NCBI GenBank assembly: GCA_001464125.1
Contig: LNEP01000012.1
Coordinates: 62,001-126,000 of the forward strand
Direction: 5' to 3'
DNA length: 64,000 nucleotides
From: Betaproteobacteria bacterium Ga0077540
GTDB taxonomy: Bacteria > Pseudomonadota > Gammaproteobacteria > Burkholderiales > Methylophilaceae
Within the stretch, counting starts at the first letter, position 1. Each line of letters starts with the position of its first letter. Positions 47,014 to 55,575 of this stretch are shown piece by piece. A program made the position numbers and the translations under genes. The notes beneath the pieces were generated by a model. It had not been told where the DNA came from. It did not search any database and was given only the letters and a program-made list of their open reading frames with translations.

Positions 47014-48348
47014 ATGGATTTAGACACCTTAAAGCAAATTGCCGATGACGTACTCAAACTGGCAAAAACAGCAGGCGCAAGTAGCGCAGAAACCGAAGTC
47101 AGTTATGGCACAGGCCAAAATGTGTCTGTGCGTTTAGGTGATGTAGAAAACATTGAATACAACCGAGACAAAGGCATATCTGTCACCGTCTATTTTCAAC
47201 ACCAAAAAGGTCACGCCAGCAGCTCTGACTTGAGTCCACAAGCTTTAAAAGATACTGTGGAAGCAGCTTGCAACATAGCAAAATACACAGCGCAAGATAC
47301 ATTTTGTGGCTTGGCAGAAGTCTCACTGATGGCAACCGATGTGCCAGATTTATCGCTCTCGCATCCGTGGGCAATTACCGTAGATGATGCCATTACGATT
47401 GCCAAAACTTGTGAAGCAGCTGCGCGTGATGTCGATACAAAACGCATCACGAATTCCGAAGGGGCAAATGTCTACAGCAATTCTGGTGTATTTGCCTATG
47501 CAAACACGCACGGCTTTAACAATGGCTATCCCAGTACACGTCATAGCATTAGCTGCTCTGTGATTGCAGAAGAAGGTGATTCGATGCAACGTGATTATTG
47601 GTATACCAATGCGCGTGCAGCAGAAGATTTGGAACATCCTGTTGCTGTAGGTAAACGCGCAGGAGAGCGTACTGTGCGCCGCCTAGGCTGCAAACCGATT
47701 AAGACCGGTCAATATCCAGTGCTGTTTGAGGCCCCACTGGCTGGCAGTCTTATCTCCTCTCTTATCAGTGCAATTTCCGGTGGTAGCCTTTATCGAAAAT
47801 CTTCATTCTTACTCGATAGCTTAGGCAAATCAGTGGGCGCATCATTGCTCAATATCGAAGAGTTACCGCATATCATCAAAGGCTCAGCCAGTAGCGCGTT
47901 TGACAGTGAGGGTGTCGCCACTCAAGCTCGCCAGTTAGTCAAAGATGGCATACTTCAGGGCTATGTTCTATCCAGCTATTCGGCACGTAAATTGGGGATG
48001 CAAACCACTGGCAATGCAGGTGGTGCGCATAACTTGATAGTACAAAATACGCAGCACAGCTTTGACGACCTATTAAAGCTCATGTGGACCGGTTTATTGG
48101 TCACTGAGGTGTTAGGACATGGCTTAAACATGGTGACAGGGGACTACTCACGCGGGGCTGCCGGTTTCTGGGTAGAAAACGGCATTATTGTCCATCCAGT
48201 CGAGGAAATTACCATTGCAAGTAATATGAAAGATATGTTGCAACAAATCATTGGGATTGGTACAGATGTCATCCCTAACAGCTCCAAGCTGACAGGCTCA
48301 ATTTTGATTGAACGCATGACTGTCGCTGCCAGTGATGCCGTGTCTTAA
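47014..48348 (+). CDS. pmbA: TldE/PmbA family metalloprotease
   Basis: A 444-residue cytoplasmic protein that, with TldD, forms a peptidase acting on peptides such as microcin precursors and CcdA. It begins with LKQIADDVLKLAKTAGASSAE. SVRLGDVENIEYNRDKGISV, LFEAPLAGSLISSLISAISGG, GGAHNLIVQNTQHSFDDLLK and GLLVTEVLGHGLNMVTGDYSRGAAGF mark PmbA. The HExxxH of TldD is not present, as expected for the TldE partner. tldD itself is not in this window. A strong terminator follows 33 bases after the stop. Confidence 0.95.
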   Translation: MDLDTLKQIADDVLKLAKTAGASSAETEVSYGTGQNVSVRLGDVENIEYNRDKGISVTVYFQHQKGHASSSDLSPQALKDTVEAACNIAKYTAQDTFCGLAEVSLMATDVPDLSLSHPWAITVDDAITIAKTCEAAARDVDTKRITNSEGANVYSNSGVFAYANTHGFNNGYPSTRHSISCSVIAEEGDSMQRDYWYTNARAAEDLEHPVAVGKRAGERTVRRLGCKPIKTGQYPVLFEAPLAGSLISSLISAISGGSLYRKSSFLLDSLGKSVGASLLNIEELPHIIKGSASSAFDSEGVATQARQLVKDGILQGYVLSSYSARKLGMQTTGNAGGAHNLIVQNTQHSFDDLLKLMWTGLLVTEVLGHGLNMVTGDYSRGAAGFWVENGIIVHPVEEITIASNMKDMLQQIIGIGTDVIPNSSKLTGSILIERMTVAASDAVS

Positions 48349-48380
48349 GAGTGTCATTCAGCCCTAAAACATGCCCAAAT

Positions 48381-48407
48381 AAAAAAGCCCCTCTGTGGGG
48401 CTTTTTT
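48381..48407. terminator. strong bidirectional terminator
   Basis: A perfect 11-base-pair stem AAAAAAGCCCC/GGGGCTTTTTT (48381-48391 and 48397-48407) around TCTGT. It lies between the converging pmbA and mlaA genes and should stop both. Confidence 0.93.
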
Positions 48408-48429
48408 ATTAAATCAGTTAGCTACTCGA

Positions 48430-49191
48430 TTATTTAGCTGCCGTTTCATCTTCGTCGGCAGACTCAAAGTCTCCATCATCCTGCTTGATGAGTTCTTGCG
48501 GTACCAAGCCATCTTGCACCAAGCTAGCACGACGTTGCAGGTAAGCATCACGTAAGAACGCGTAAGGGTCAATTGATGCATTGTCCACGATATCGGTCGC
48601 ATCAAGCAGCTGTGTGCGCTTGTCAACTAGCTGCGCAGTACGTAACTGGTTGTGCAAACGAATCTCACCAATATTATGAGTGTACGTAATCGGGTCAGAA
48701 GTAACAGTATCGAACACCAAACCTGCGGTATCTCTCACTGTGCTTGGCCCAACAAATGGCAGAACAAGGTAAGCACCTGTATCTACGCCCCAATGTCCCA
48801 GCGTTTGGCCAAAATCTTCGTTGCGTTTCTCGATATTGTCCATACTTGCTACATCTATCAAACCTGCAATACCAAAGGTGGAGTTAATAACAAAACGTCC
48901 TGCATCAGTAAATGCGTGTGCAAACTTGAATTGAAGAAGGTCATTAATGACGGTGGTAAGTGTGCCAATGTTACTAAAAAAGTTACTGATACCTTTGCGT
49001 ATAGGTGATGGAGTCACAGTTTTGTAGGCGGTAGCTACCGGCTTAATCACAGCACGATCAGCCACATCGTTAAATTTATAGACGCCCCGGTTAATTCCTT
49101 CGAGTGGGTCTTTATTGGTGGTGGAAGCACAGCCTGCCAAAACAGTGGCAAGTGCAATGCTAATAACTACATATTTAATTTGTTTAATCAT
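48430..49191 (-). CDS. mlaA: outer-membrane lipoprotein MlaA (VacJ)
   Basis: Lipoprotein of 253 residues that removes phospholipids from the outer leaflet of the outer membrane. From the ATG at 49191 the signal peptide ends with a lipobox VLAGC (Cys at about 20), and no Asp follows it, so outer-membrane sorting is expected. NRGVYKFNDVADRAVIKPVATAY, FGQTLGHWGVDTGAYLVLPFVGPSTVRDT and an acidic tail (DDGDFESADEDETAAK) complete the family pattern (long blocks noted in part). The longer frame from 49221 adds ten residues before the signal. Other mla genes are not adjacent. Confidence 0.94.
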   Translation of the reverse strand: MIKQIKYVVISIALATVLAGCASTTNKDPLEGINRGVYKFNDVADRAVIKPVATAYKTVTPSPIRKGISNFFSNIGTLTTVINDLLQFKFAHAFTDAGRFVINSTFGIAGLIDVASMDNIEKRNEDFGQTLGHWGVDTGAYLVLPFVGPSTVRDTAGLVFDTVTSDPITYTHNIGEIRLHNQLRTAQLVDKRTQLLDATDIVDNASIDPYAFLRDAYLQRRASLVQDGLVPQELIKQDDGDFESADEDETAAK

Positions 49192-49402
49192 TGTTTTATC
49201 GCTTATTTTTAGTACTGGCAAACACTTAATGCGTTTGTTTGTAATACTACTTTAACAATTATCACTTACAGCCGTGCGATTGTCTATAGTGCTACGCCAG
49301 TAGCTATCCCCTTTTTTAGTATGCCAAGCATAAATTAATCATCCGTTGATGACAACCAATTACTAGTAAAGCAAATCTCGCACCACATATTACTTTTGTA
49401 TA

Positions 49403-50848
49403 CTACGACCTCACTGATTTATACAAATCCAGCGCCAGTAAACGCTGAGCGGCATGGTCGACAATGGGTGCTGGGTAATTTTTACCAATCTCCATTGCAA
49501 TTAATTGTTGCCTAAATGACGAAATTGTCCATGGCGCATGTATTTCTTTGTCACTGCACATCGCAATTTCCGGCACATATTTGCGTATAAACTTCCCGTG
49601 AGGATCAAACTTTTCAGACTGAGATGTGGGATTAAATATGCGAAAGTACGGCTGCGCATCACATCCTGTGGAAGCCGCCCACTGCCATCCACCGTTGTTG
49701 GCAGCAAAGTCAAAATCTATGAGTTTTTCTGCAAAATATCGTTCGCCCCAGCGCCAATCAATGAGCAAATCTTTCACCAAAAAGCTCGCTGTCACCATAC
49801 GCAAACGATTATGCATGTAACCGGTTTGATTGAGCTGTCGCATCGCTGCATCCACCAACGGATAACCGGTCTTACCTTCACACCAAGCCTTAAAGTGCGC
49901 CTCATGATTGGGAAACACAAGGGCATCATACTCTGCTTTATACGACTTACCTTCCGCCAAGTCTGGTCGATGGTGCAATATCTGAAAATAAAAATCGCGC
50001 CACACCAACTCATTTAACCAGCCATAAGCCCCTTTATTATCAAGCTGCCATGCTGTTCTTGCCAGATGCCTGATGGAGACTGTACCAAAACGTAAATGCA
50101 CAGAGAGGTAAGATGGCCCTTTTACAGCGGGGAAATTTCTGGCTTCATCATACTGAGCAATGCGTGTGACAAAATCTTCAAACAACATTTTGCCGCCTGA
50201 CATTCCAGTAGGCAGCTTCATGGCTTGCAGATTAGTGCGGGTAAAGCCCATGGATTCAAGGCTTTTTAGCGAGTATTGGCTGGACAGAGCTTGTGGAACG
50301 CTGGCATATGCTTGACTATATTGGTCTACAGGGTAAGGTTTAACATAAAAATCATTCAGCTGTTTTAAATGTGCATTTCTATAGGGAGAGAATACTCCAT
50401 AGGGTTTGCCTGCTTGCGTGAGAATTTCGTCCTGCTCAAAAATTACTTGGTCTTTAAACTGGTGGAACGCAATTTCTGATTCGGCTAATTGATTCGCTAC
50501 TGCTTGATCACGTGCAATCGCAGCTGGCTCGTAATCGCGGTTACTATATACAACCTCTACCTTTAGAGTGCGGGCCAGTTTGGGAATTGCTTCCTGTGCA
50601 AAATCGTGCACGATGAGCAAATCACCTCCCTGTTGCTTCAATGCAAATTGAAGTTCCCGAATACTCTCCCAGATAAACTCCACACGTCGATCTTCAGGCT
50701 GTTTAAGCGCATCGAGAATAGCGCGATCAAACACAAAGACACAGAAGACTTTAACGGAGTTTTTGAGCGCATGATAAAGGGCAGCGTGATCAAAGTCGCG
50801 CAAATCACGACGGAACCAAACTAAGGACTGTTGATACTGTTTTGACAT
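49403..50848 (-). CDS. phr: deoxyribodipyrimidine photolyase
   Basis: FAD-dependent DNA photolyase (about 481 residues) that repairs pyrimidine dimers with light. It begins SLVWFRRDLRDFDHAALYHAL, the antenna (MTHF-type) domain. The FAD domain has GGKMLFEDFV, YLSVHLRFGTVSIRHLAR, WRDFYFQILHHRP, KTGYPLVDAAMRQL, MHNRLRMVTASFLVKDLL and NNGGWQWAASTGCDAQPYFRIFNP (the longest blocks span positions about 375-400). The ATG at 50848 is preferred to a longer frame from 50884. It implies exposure to light, as for a surface-water or plant-associated organism. Confidence 0.95.
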   Translation of the reverse strand: MSKQYQQSLVWFRRDLRDFDHAALYHALKNSVKVFCVFVFDRAILDALKQPEDRRVEFIWESIRELQFALKQQGGDLLIVHDFAQEAIPKLARTLKVEVVYSNRDYEPAAIARDQAVANQLAESEIAFHQFKDQVIFEQDEILTQAGKPYGVFSPYRNAHLKQLNDFYVKPYPVDQYSQAYASVPQALSSQYSLKSLESMGFTRTNLQAMKLPTGMSGGKMLFEDFVTRIAQYDEARNFPAVKGPSYLSVHLRFGTVSIRHLARTAWQLDNKGAYGWLNELVWRDFYFQILHHRPDLAEGKSYKAEYDALVFPNHEAHFKAWCEGKTGYPLVDAAMRQLNQTGYMHNRLRMVTASFLVKDLLIDWRWGERYFAEKLIDFDFAANNGGWQWAASTGCDAQPYFRIFNPTSQSEKFDPHGKFIRKYVPEIAMCSDKEIHAPWTISSFRQQLIAMEIGKNYPAPIVDHAAQRLLALDLYKSVRS

Positions 50849-50908
50849 GAACAATGGACTGGATAAAAAGCCCATTGTAAGCAATTTTAGTCAATGTATG
50901 TGCATGCG

Positions 50909-51181
50909 CTAGCCGCGCGCACCAAAAAGATACTTGGCTACCACGATCTCTTCTCGCTTGGGGCTGGGTGCCGGTGCTGGTTTATCATCAAATAGACCTA
51001 GCTTATGTTGTAGCGCAAGGGATATCACCAGCAGTTCCTCATCCCCTTCTGCATCTGTCTGCTCAAAAATCCGCCTTGCATATTCTTTATCTTTCAATAT
51101 CTTAGCAGGATTAACAGGGCCAATCACCTTCCTTGCCGCTACTGAAAACTTTGACAGCATGACCAACAATTCATTATCCAT
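50909..51181 (-). CDS. conserved protein of unknown function
   Basis: A 90-residue soluble protein. GGAG nine bases upstream of the ATG at 51181 supports it. It is helical (LLVMLSKFSVAARKVIG, AKILKDKEYARRIFEQ, DEELLVISLALQHKLGLFDD) with a Pro/Ala linker (APAPSPKREE) and a conserved-looking end, IVVAKYLFGARG. I do not recognise the family. It lies between rlmH (109 bases upstream) and phr (60 bases downstream), on the same strand, and codon use resembles its neighbours. Confidence 0.65.
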   Translation of the reverse strand: MDNELLVMLSKFSVAARKVIGPVNPAKILKDKEYARRIFEQTDAEGDEELLVISLALQHKLGLFDDKPAPAPSPKREEIVVAKYLFGARG

Positions 51182-51290
51182 TATGCCGAACTCCCCACAT
51201 CGTTTAACTAGCCTGCGACCGAGCGCTCATCGCACACCATAGCCTATTGACCAGAATTGATATGTTAAAAGCAAGAAGCATGCTAAAGCA

Positions 51291-51758
51291 CTATTCCTTA
51301 TGGTAGGGATGATGCTGGGTCACACTGTAACCCCGATAGAGTTGCTCACAGAGCATGATACGCACCAGTCCATGTGGCATGGTAAGTTTAGATAGGCTCC
51401 ACAGCCAATCAGCCTTTTGCTTGAGAGCCGTATGTATTCCATCTGCACCACCAATCACTAGCGACACGTCCTTGCCCAAGGTTTGCCAGTGCTCCATTTT
51501 GGTGGCCAATTGCAACGAAGTGACTTCCTGCCCTCGCTCATCCAGCACCACTAGATAATCTTTGCCCGCCACTTCGAGAATGCGTTTGGACTCAGCCTCT
51601 TGCACTACTTCACTATTTTTGCCAGCAGCACGCTTATCTGGTTTGATTTCAATAATCTCTGTCGCCAGCTCTTTGGGCATACGTTTTAGATATTCCGCAC
51701 AACCAGAATCCACCCAGCTTGGCATCTTATGGCCAACTGAGAGGATTTTCAGCTTCAT
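51291..51758 (-). CDS. rlmH: 23S rRNA pseudouridine-1915 N3-methyltransferase
   Basis: SPOUT-class methyltransferase (155 residues) that modifies pseudouridine 1915 of the mature 70S ribosome. It starts MKLKILSVGHKMPSWVDSG and has VVLDERGQEVTSLQLA, SLVIGGADGIHTALKQKA and the end MLCEQLYRGYSVTQHHPYHK, which carries the RxYSxxxxHPYHK signature. It lies 18 bases after rsfS, an order conserved in Betaproteobacteria. nadD, which often begins this run, is missing here. Confidence 0.96.
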   Translation of the reverse strand: MKLKILSVGHKMPSWVDSGCAEYLKRMPKELATEIIEIKPDKRAAGKNSEVVQEAESKRILEVAGKDYLVVLDERGQEVTSLQLATKMEHWQTLGKDVSLVIGGADGIHTALKQKADWLWSLSKLTMPHGLVRIMLCEQLYRGYSVTQHHPYHKE

Positions 51759-51776
51759 GAGGATTTAAACAGCGGC

Positions 51777-52157
51777 TTAAGCTGCTGGGGATTTTAAGTT
51801 GTCTTGCGTCACATGGCCGCTTCTGCGGTTTTCTGTCTCGCTCCACAACTGTTCTAGATTGTAATAAGCACGAGTAGTAGGAATCATGATGTGAACGATA
51901 ATATCATCCAAATCCACCAGCACCCACTCGCCTTCTTTTTCACCTTCCACACTGCGAATATCCACCCCTTTTTCTTTGAGTTTCTCGCGGACATTATCGG
52001 CCAGTGACTTTGCTTGGCGGGTTGAGTTGGCGCTGCAGATAATCATATAGCTGGTGAGTGAGGTCATTTTTCTCACATCGAGGACAGAAATATCAAACCC
52101 TTTGATATCTTCTAACGCATCAACCACTGCGTCTTTCATTGCGGTAAGTTCTAACAA
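51777..52157 (-). CDS. rsfS: ribosome silencing factor RsfS
   Basis: Small factor (126 residues) that binds L14 and blocks joining of ribosomal subunits under stress. Family blocks: ALEDIKGFDISVLDVRKMTSL, YMIICSANSTRQAKSLADNVREKL and GEWVLVDLDDIIVHIMIPTTRAYYNLEQLW (given partly by position, about 78-107). The C-terminal tail beyond residue 108 is short and variable. It lies 25 bases after panD and 18 before rlmH. Confidence 0.95.
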   Translation of the reverse strand: MLELTAMKDAVVDALEDIKGFDISVLDVRKMTSLTSYMIICSANSTRQAKSLADNVREKLKEKGVDIRSVEGEKEGEWVLVDLDDIIVHIMIPTTRAYYNLEQLWSETENRRSGHVTQDNLKSPAA

Positions 52158-52182
52158 ATAAATTCTCTTTAGCTAATAGGGA

Positions 52183-52563
52183 TTAAGCCGCTTGCACGGG
52201 GATAGACTGCTTTTGTTCAACGATGCGATTTTGCGCATCCACATACACTAGCTGAGGTTTATATTTCTCCAGCTCAATCTCTGTGTAATGAGCATAGCTA
52301 GCGATGATAATAATGTCCTTAGGGTGCGCTTTATGCGCAGCGGCACCATTGACTGAAATAATACCTGAATGTCGATCTGCACGAATCGCGTAGGTACTAA
52401 AGCGCTCGCCATTAGTCACGTTGTAAATATTAATTTGCTCATACTCACAAATATTAGCGGCTTCCAGTAAAGCCTCGTCAATCGCACAACTACCTTCGTA
52501 ATGCAGCTCACTGTGCGTGACGTGCACACGATGTAATTTGGATTTGAGCATGGTTCTTTGCAT
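52183..52563 (-). CDS. panD: aspartate 1-decarboxylase
   Basis: Makes beta-alanine from aspartate for pantothenate synthesis. The 126-residue proenzyme cuts itself between Gly24 and Ser25 in YEGSCAIDE to form the pyruvoyl cofactor. The N-terminus [20 protein letters not shown] matches E. coli PanD from its first Met, so the start at 52563 is right. [17 protein letters not shown] and [20 protein letters not shown] complete the pattern. panC is 38 bases upstream; all three pan genes are in one run. Confidence 0.96.
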   Translation of the reverse strand: MQRTMLKSKLHRVHVTHSELHYEGSCAIDEALLEAANICEYEQINIYNVTNGERFSTYAIRADRHSGIISVNGAAAHKAHPKDIIIIASYAHYTEIELEKYKPQLVYVDAQNRIVEQKQSIPVQAA

Positions 52564-52601
52564 TGCGTTGACCTAATACGTTGGAAGGGTAGCTATTATA
52601 A

Positions 52602-53462
52602 TCATTTCAAGGATTTAGCGCAAAATTGAATATTATCAATCAGACGCGTTTTGCCCAATTTAGCAGCACCTAATACAACGAGATCTTTATCATTAATCTG
52701 GGCTGGCAAGAGCGTTTTAGCGGAACGAATGGATACATAATCCACCTGCCAACCCAGCGCAGTCAATTGTTGTATCGCCTTTGTCTCAAGTTCGGGGTAA
52801 TCGTGACTGCCAGCTTGAATAGCAGTGACGACTTCTTGCAATGTTCGGACCAACTCAACCGCTTGCGCTTTCTCTGCAAAACTTAAATAGCCATTACGCG
52901 AACTCATGGCTAAACCATTAGATTCACGCACGGTTTCACCTGACACAATGTCTATCGACAAATTAAATTGGCGCACCATGGATTGAATAATGAATAGTTG
53001 CTGATAGTCTTTTTGCCCAAAAACTGCGACATGTGGTTGAACGATATTCAACAGCTTTAACACCACCGTGGCCACGCCCATAAAATGGCCTGGTCTGGTC
53101 GCCCCGCATAAATCACTAGCAATGCTAGGTGGCTGCACGGTCATGGATTGATGCAAATCCACCCCATCAAAATCGGGATAAAGTTCATGAACAGTGGGCA
53201 CGAACACAAAATCTACGCCCGCTTGCTCTAACTTTTCGCAGTCTGCTGTAAGTGTTCTGGGGTAATTCGCCAAATCCTCATTGGCGCCAAATTGCAGTGG
53301 ATTCACAAAAATACTCACCACCACACATGTGGCATGCTGTTGCGCAATCTGAACCAAATGCAAGTGTCCCGCATGTAGGTTGCCCATAGTGGGCACAAAC
53401 GCAATCTTGGGTTGTGCTTTTAGTGCATCTCTCAACGCTTGTACAGTGTGTATGATTTGCAT
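52602..53462 (-). CDS. panC: pantothenate synthetase
   Basis: Joins pantoate and beta-alanine using ATP; 286 residues. The nucleotidyl-transfer motif PTMGNLHAGHLHLV (HIGH-like) is near residue 25. SIFVNPLQFGANEDLANYPR, FGQKDYQQLFIIQSMVRQF and LAMSSRNGYLSF are the other family blocks. The protein ends in the usual DNIQF. It lies eight bases after panB and 38 before panD, so the three steps from ketoisovalerate and aspartate to pantothenate are made together. Confidence 0.97.
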   Translation of the reverse strand: MQIIHTVQALRDALKAQPKIAFVPTMGNLHAGHLHLVQIAQQHATCVVVSIFVNPLQFGANEDLANYPRTLTADCEKLEQAGVDFVFVPTVHELYPDFDGVDLHQSMTVQPPSIASDLCGATRPGHFMGVATVVLKLLNIVQPHVAVFGQKDYQQLFIIQSMVRQFNLSIDIVSGETVRESNGLAMSSRNGYLSFAEKAQAVELVRTLQEVVTAIQAGSHDYPELETKAIQQLTALGWQVDYVSIRSAKTLLPAQINDKDLVVLGAAKLGKTRLIDNIQFCAKSLK

Positions 53463-53470
53463 GCGTTTAA

Positions 53471-54283
53471 CTAGTAACTATGTTGTTGGGCAGGAAAGGT
53501 TTGGCTTTTAACTGCTTGCACGTAAGCACGCACTGCGCTCTGAACACTACCAGTTTCTGCTAGGAAGTTACGTACAAACCTTGGGGCTTTAAAAGCATCC
53601 GGGGATTTTTGTGCGGGTCCAGTGTAAATGCCCAATAGATCTTGGAGCACCAATACCTGCCCGCTACAATCAAGGCCCGCACCGATGCCAATGGTGGGTA
53701 CAGAAATAGTCTGCGTAATCTTGCTTGCCAAATGGGCGGGTACCATTTCCAGCAAGACCATGCTCACCCCTGCATCGCTCATAGCTTTTGCATCGAGCAT
53801 AATTTGATTGGCCGCCGCTTCTGTTTTGCCCTGAATCTTATAGCCACCCAACTGAGTGACCGATTGTGGCGTGAAGCCCAAATGTGCACATACCGGCACG
53901 CCATGCGAGACTAAATAGCGTGCGGTTTCCACCATGGCACCACCACCCTCAATTTTGACGATATGCGCGCCGCTCTGTAACAAAGCCTGCGCATTTTTCA
54001 ACGCGATTTCTACATTATGCTCATAGCTACCACAGGGCATATCTGCCATGATAAGCGCCTGCTTGGTGCCTGTGGCGACAGCCTTAGTGTGATATAACAT
54101 ATCTTGCATGGTTACCCCAAGGGTATCATTTGCGCCTTGTAAAACCATCCCTAGAGAGTCTCCCACCAACAAAATGTCCACACCTTCCGCCTCCATTAAT
54201 TTTGCATAGGTAGCGTCGTAGCAGGTGAGCATGGCAAATTTTTCGCCGCGTTCAATTAAATAATTGAGTTTAGGTAAAGTCAT
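53471..54283 (-). CDS. panB: 3-methyl-2-oxobutanoate hydroxymethyltransferase
   Basis: Adds a one-carbon unit from methylene-tetrahydrofolate to ketoisovalerate, the first step toward pantothenate. The 270-residue TIM barrel has KFAMLTCYDATYAKLMEAEGVD, LLVGDSLGMVLQG, ADMPCGSYE, VKIEGGGAM, HLGFTPQSVTQLGGYKIQGK and IGIGAGLDCSGQVLVLQD. All are normal. A VPLPA-CTERM gene with its own terminator lies upstream, so panB may have its own promoter in the 128-base gap. panC follows after eight bases. Confidence 0.97.
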   Translation of the reverse strand: MTLPKLNYLIERGEKFAMLTCYDATYAKLMEAEGVDILLVGDSLGMVLQGANDTLGVTMQDMLYHTKAVATGTKQALIMADMPCGSYEHNVEIALKNAQALLQSGAHIVKIEGGGAMVETARYLVSHGVPVCAHLGFTPQSVTQLGGYKIQGKTEAAANQIMLDAKAMSDAGVSMVLLEMVPAHLASKITQTISVPTIGIGAGLDCSGQVLVLQDLLGIYTGPAQKSPDAFKAPRFVRNFLAETGSVQSAVRAYVQAVKSQTFPAQQHSY

Positions 54284-54349
54284 TCTCTAATTTTACAACC
54301 AAAACCCAATGGCCATTCCAGCAACGCAGCATTTTCTGATAGTGATGTA

Positions 54350-54373
54350 AAAAAAGCAGCCTACTTGGCTGCT
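54350..54373 (-). terminator. terminator downstream of the VPLPA-CTERM gene
   Basis: On the minus strand AGCAGCC and GGCTGCT (54373-54367 and 54361-54355) form a seven-base-pair stem around AAGTA, followed by a run of seven T. It should end the 54801 transcript before panB. Confidence 0.85.
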
Positions 54374-54411
54374 AATTCATACATTCACTGGCTTTTGATG
54401 ATAGAGCATCA

Positions 54412-54801
54412 TTATTTAAAGGCTTTACGACGACGTGCAATACCGTAGATTCCGAGAAATGTAGCCATTAATGGAAAAGCGGCAGGAACAGGGACTTTAC
54501 TTATATTTGAACTAGGAACTGCATCTTGCTTATGACCATGATGAGCGTTGTCATCAAATGTTGCATGTGATTGTTCTGAATAAAACATAACAGGCTGCAA
54601 TGAGGAACGGGTAAAGCTTTGTGAATATTGTGCCGAGATTGGGGCAACTGGCAACGAGTTCACATTGTTATCTTTTTGTGCTTTGGCGCTTTTAGGCATC
54701 GAAACAACGTTTAATAGGGTTGAAATGCTCCCACTTAAGTCAAGCGCATGCGATGAAGTAATAGCGAACGAAAGCACTAGAACACAAAACAGTTTTTTCA
54801 T
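54412..54801 (-). CDS. secreted protein with VPLPA-CTERM sorting signal
   Basis: A 129-residue exported protein from the ATG at 54801. The signal peptide (LFCVLVLSFAITSSHAL) ends near residue 19. The middle is polar and rich in Ser, Gln and His, with no recognised domain. The last 27 residues are VPVPAAFPLM, a hydrophobic helix ATFLGIYGI and the basic tail ARRRKAFK. That three-part signal matches VPLPA-CTERM (TIGR03370), a PEP-CTERM relative processed by exosortases. No exosortase gene is in the window. It sits between dgk and panB with its own terminator, an insertion in an otherwise housekeeping run. Confidence 0.85.
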   Translation of the reverse strand: MKKLFCVLVLSFAITSSHALDLSGSISTLLNVVSMPKSAKAQKDNNVNSLPVAPISAQYSQSFTRSSLQPVMFYSEQSHATFDDNAHHGHKQDAVPSSNISKVPVPAAFPLMATFLGIYGIARRRKAFK

Positions 54802-54908
54802 TATGCAATCCATCTTTTGTGTTTATTAGATGGATACATGGTACAGAGCGCATATCAAACCCTCAATAGCTCACATGGGCTGACCCAAATGGGCTATCAA
54901 TCAGAGTG

Positions 54909-55556
54909 CTATTCGAAGTTGGGATTAAAATACTCTCGGCTACTTTTGATTTGACTGATACGTTTTATCAGCAAATCGAGCGCAGTTTCGTCTTTAATAA
55001 TATTGAGTTTTTCGTTGTTTACAATCAACAAACGGGATGCATCATAACTATGAAAAAACTCGCTGTAAGCATCCGCCAAACGTTCAATATATTCACGCGG
55101 AATTTCTTGCTCATAGCTGATATTTCGCTCTTGAATACGGTCTGCAAGCTCGTCCACTGGTGTTTGTAGGTAAATCACCAAGTCCGGTTTTGGTGATTTT
55201 AGTTGCAGGTGCGAATAAATTTGGTGATATAACGCGTACTCTTCATCATCCAAGTTCAAGCGCGCAAACAAAGGGTCTTTCTCTAAAAAGAAATCCGCTA
55301 CGGTCGGCTTAGCAAACATATCGCGCTGCGTCATATCGGCTATTTGACGAGAACGCTGGAACAAGAAAAACAGCTGTGTAGGCAATGCATAGCGCTGAGC
55401 ATCTTGATAAAAGCGCGGCAAAAAAGGATTCACTTCCGCTTTTTCCGTGAGCAATTCTGCTGAAAACTTCTCGGATAGCATTTTAGCAAGCGTGGTTTTA
55501 CCACTGCCGATGGGGCCTTCTACCACGATGTAAGGGAATTGATTGAATATACTCAT
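54909..55556 (-). CDS. deoxynucleoside kinase
   Basis: A 215-residue cytoplasmic kinase of the deoxyadenosine/deoxyguanosine kinase family, which salvages deoxynucleosides. It has the P-loop VVEGPIGSGKTTLAKML (14-21 core), RFYQDAQRYALPTQLFFLFQR and DLVIYLQTPVDELADRIQERN with the lid arginines. The DRS-type motif is replaced by FFLEKDPLFARLNL, as in other proteobacterial members. It lies 19 bases after folK and belongs to the conserved pcnB-folK-dgk-pan order. The base preference cannot be read reliably. Confidence 0.9.
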   Translation of the reverse strand: MSIFNQFPYIVVEGPIGSGKTTLAKMLSEKFSAELLTEKAEVNPFLPRFYQDAQRYALPTQLFFLFQRSRQIADMTQRDMFAKPTVADFFLEKDPLFARLNLDDEEYALYHQIYSHLQLKSPKPDLVIYLQTPVDELADRIQERNISYEQEIPREYIERLADAYSEFFHSYDASRLLIVNNEKLNIIKDETALDLLIKRISQIKSSREYFNPNFE

Positions 55557-55575
55557 ACTAAGCGGGGTGCCCTGA

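Noticed and set aside
49538-50017. 159-residue open frame on the plus strand
   Set aside because: It is antisense to the conserved FAD domain of the photolyase and has no protein features.
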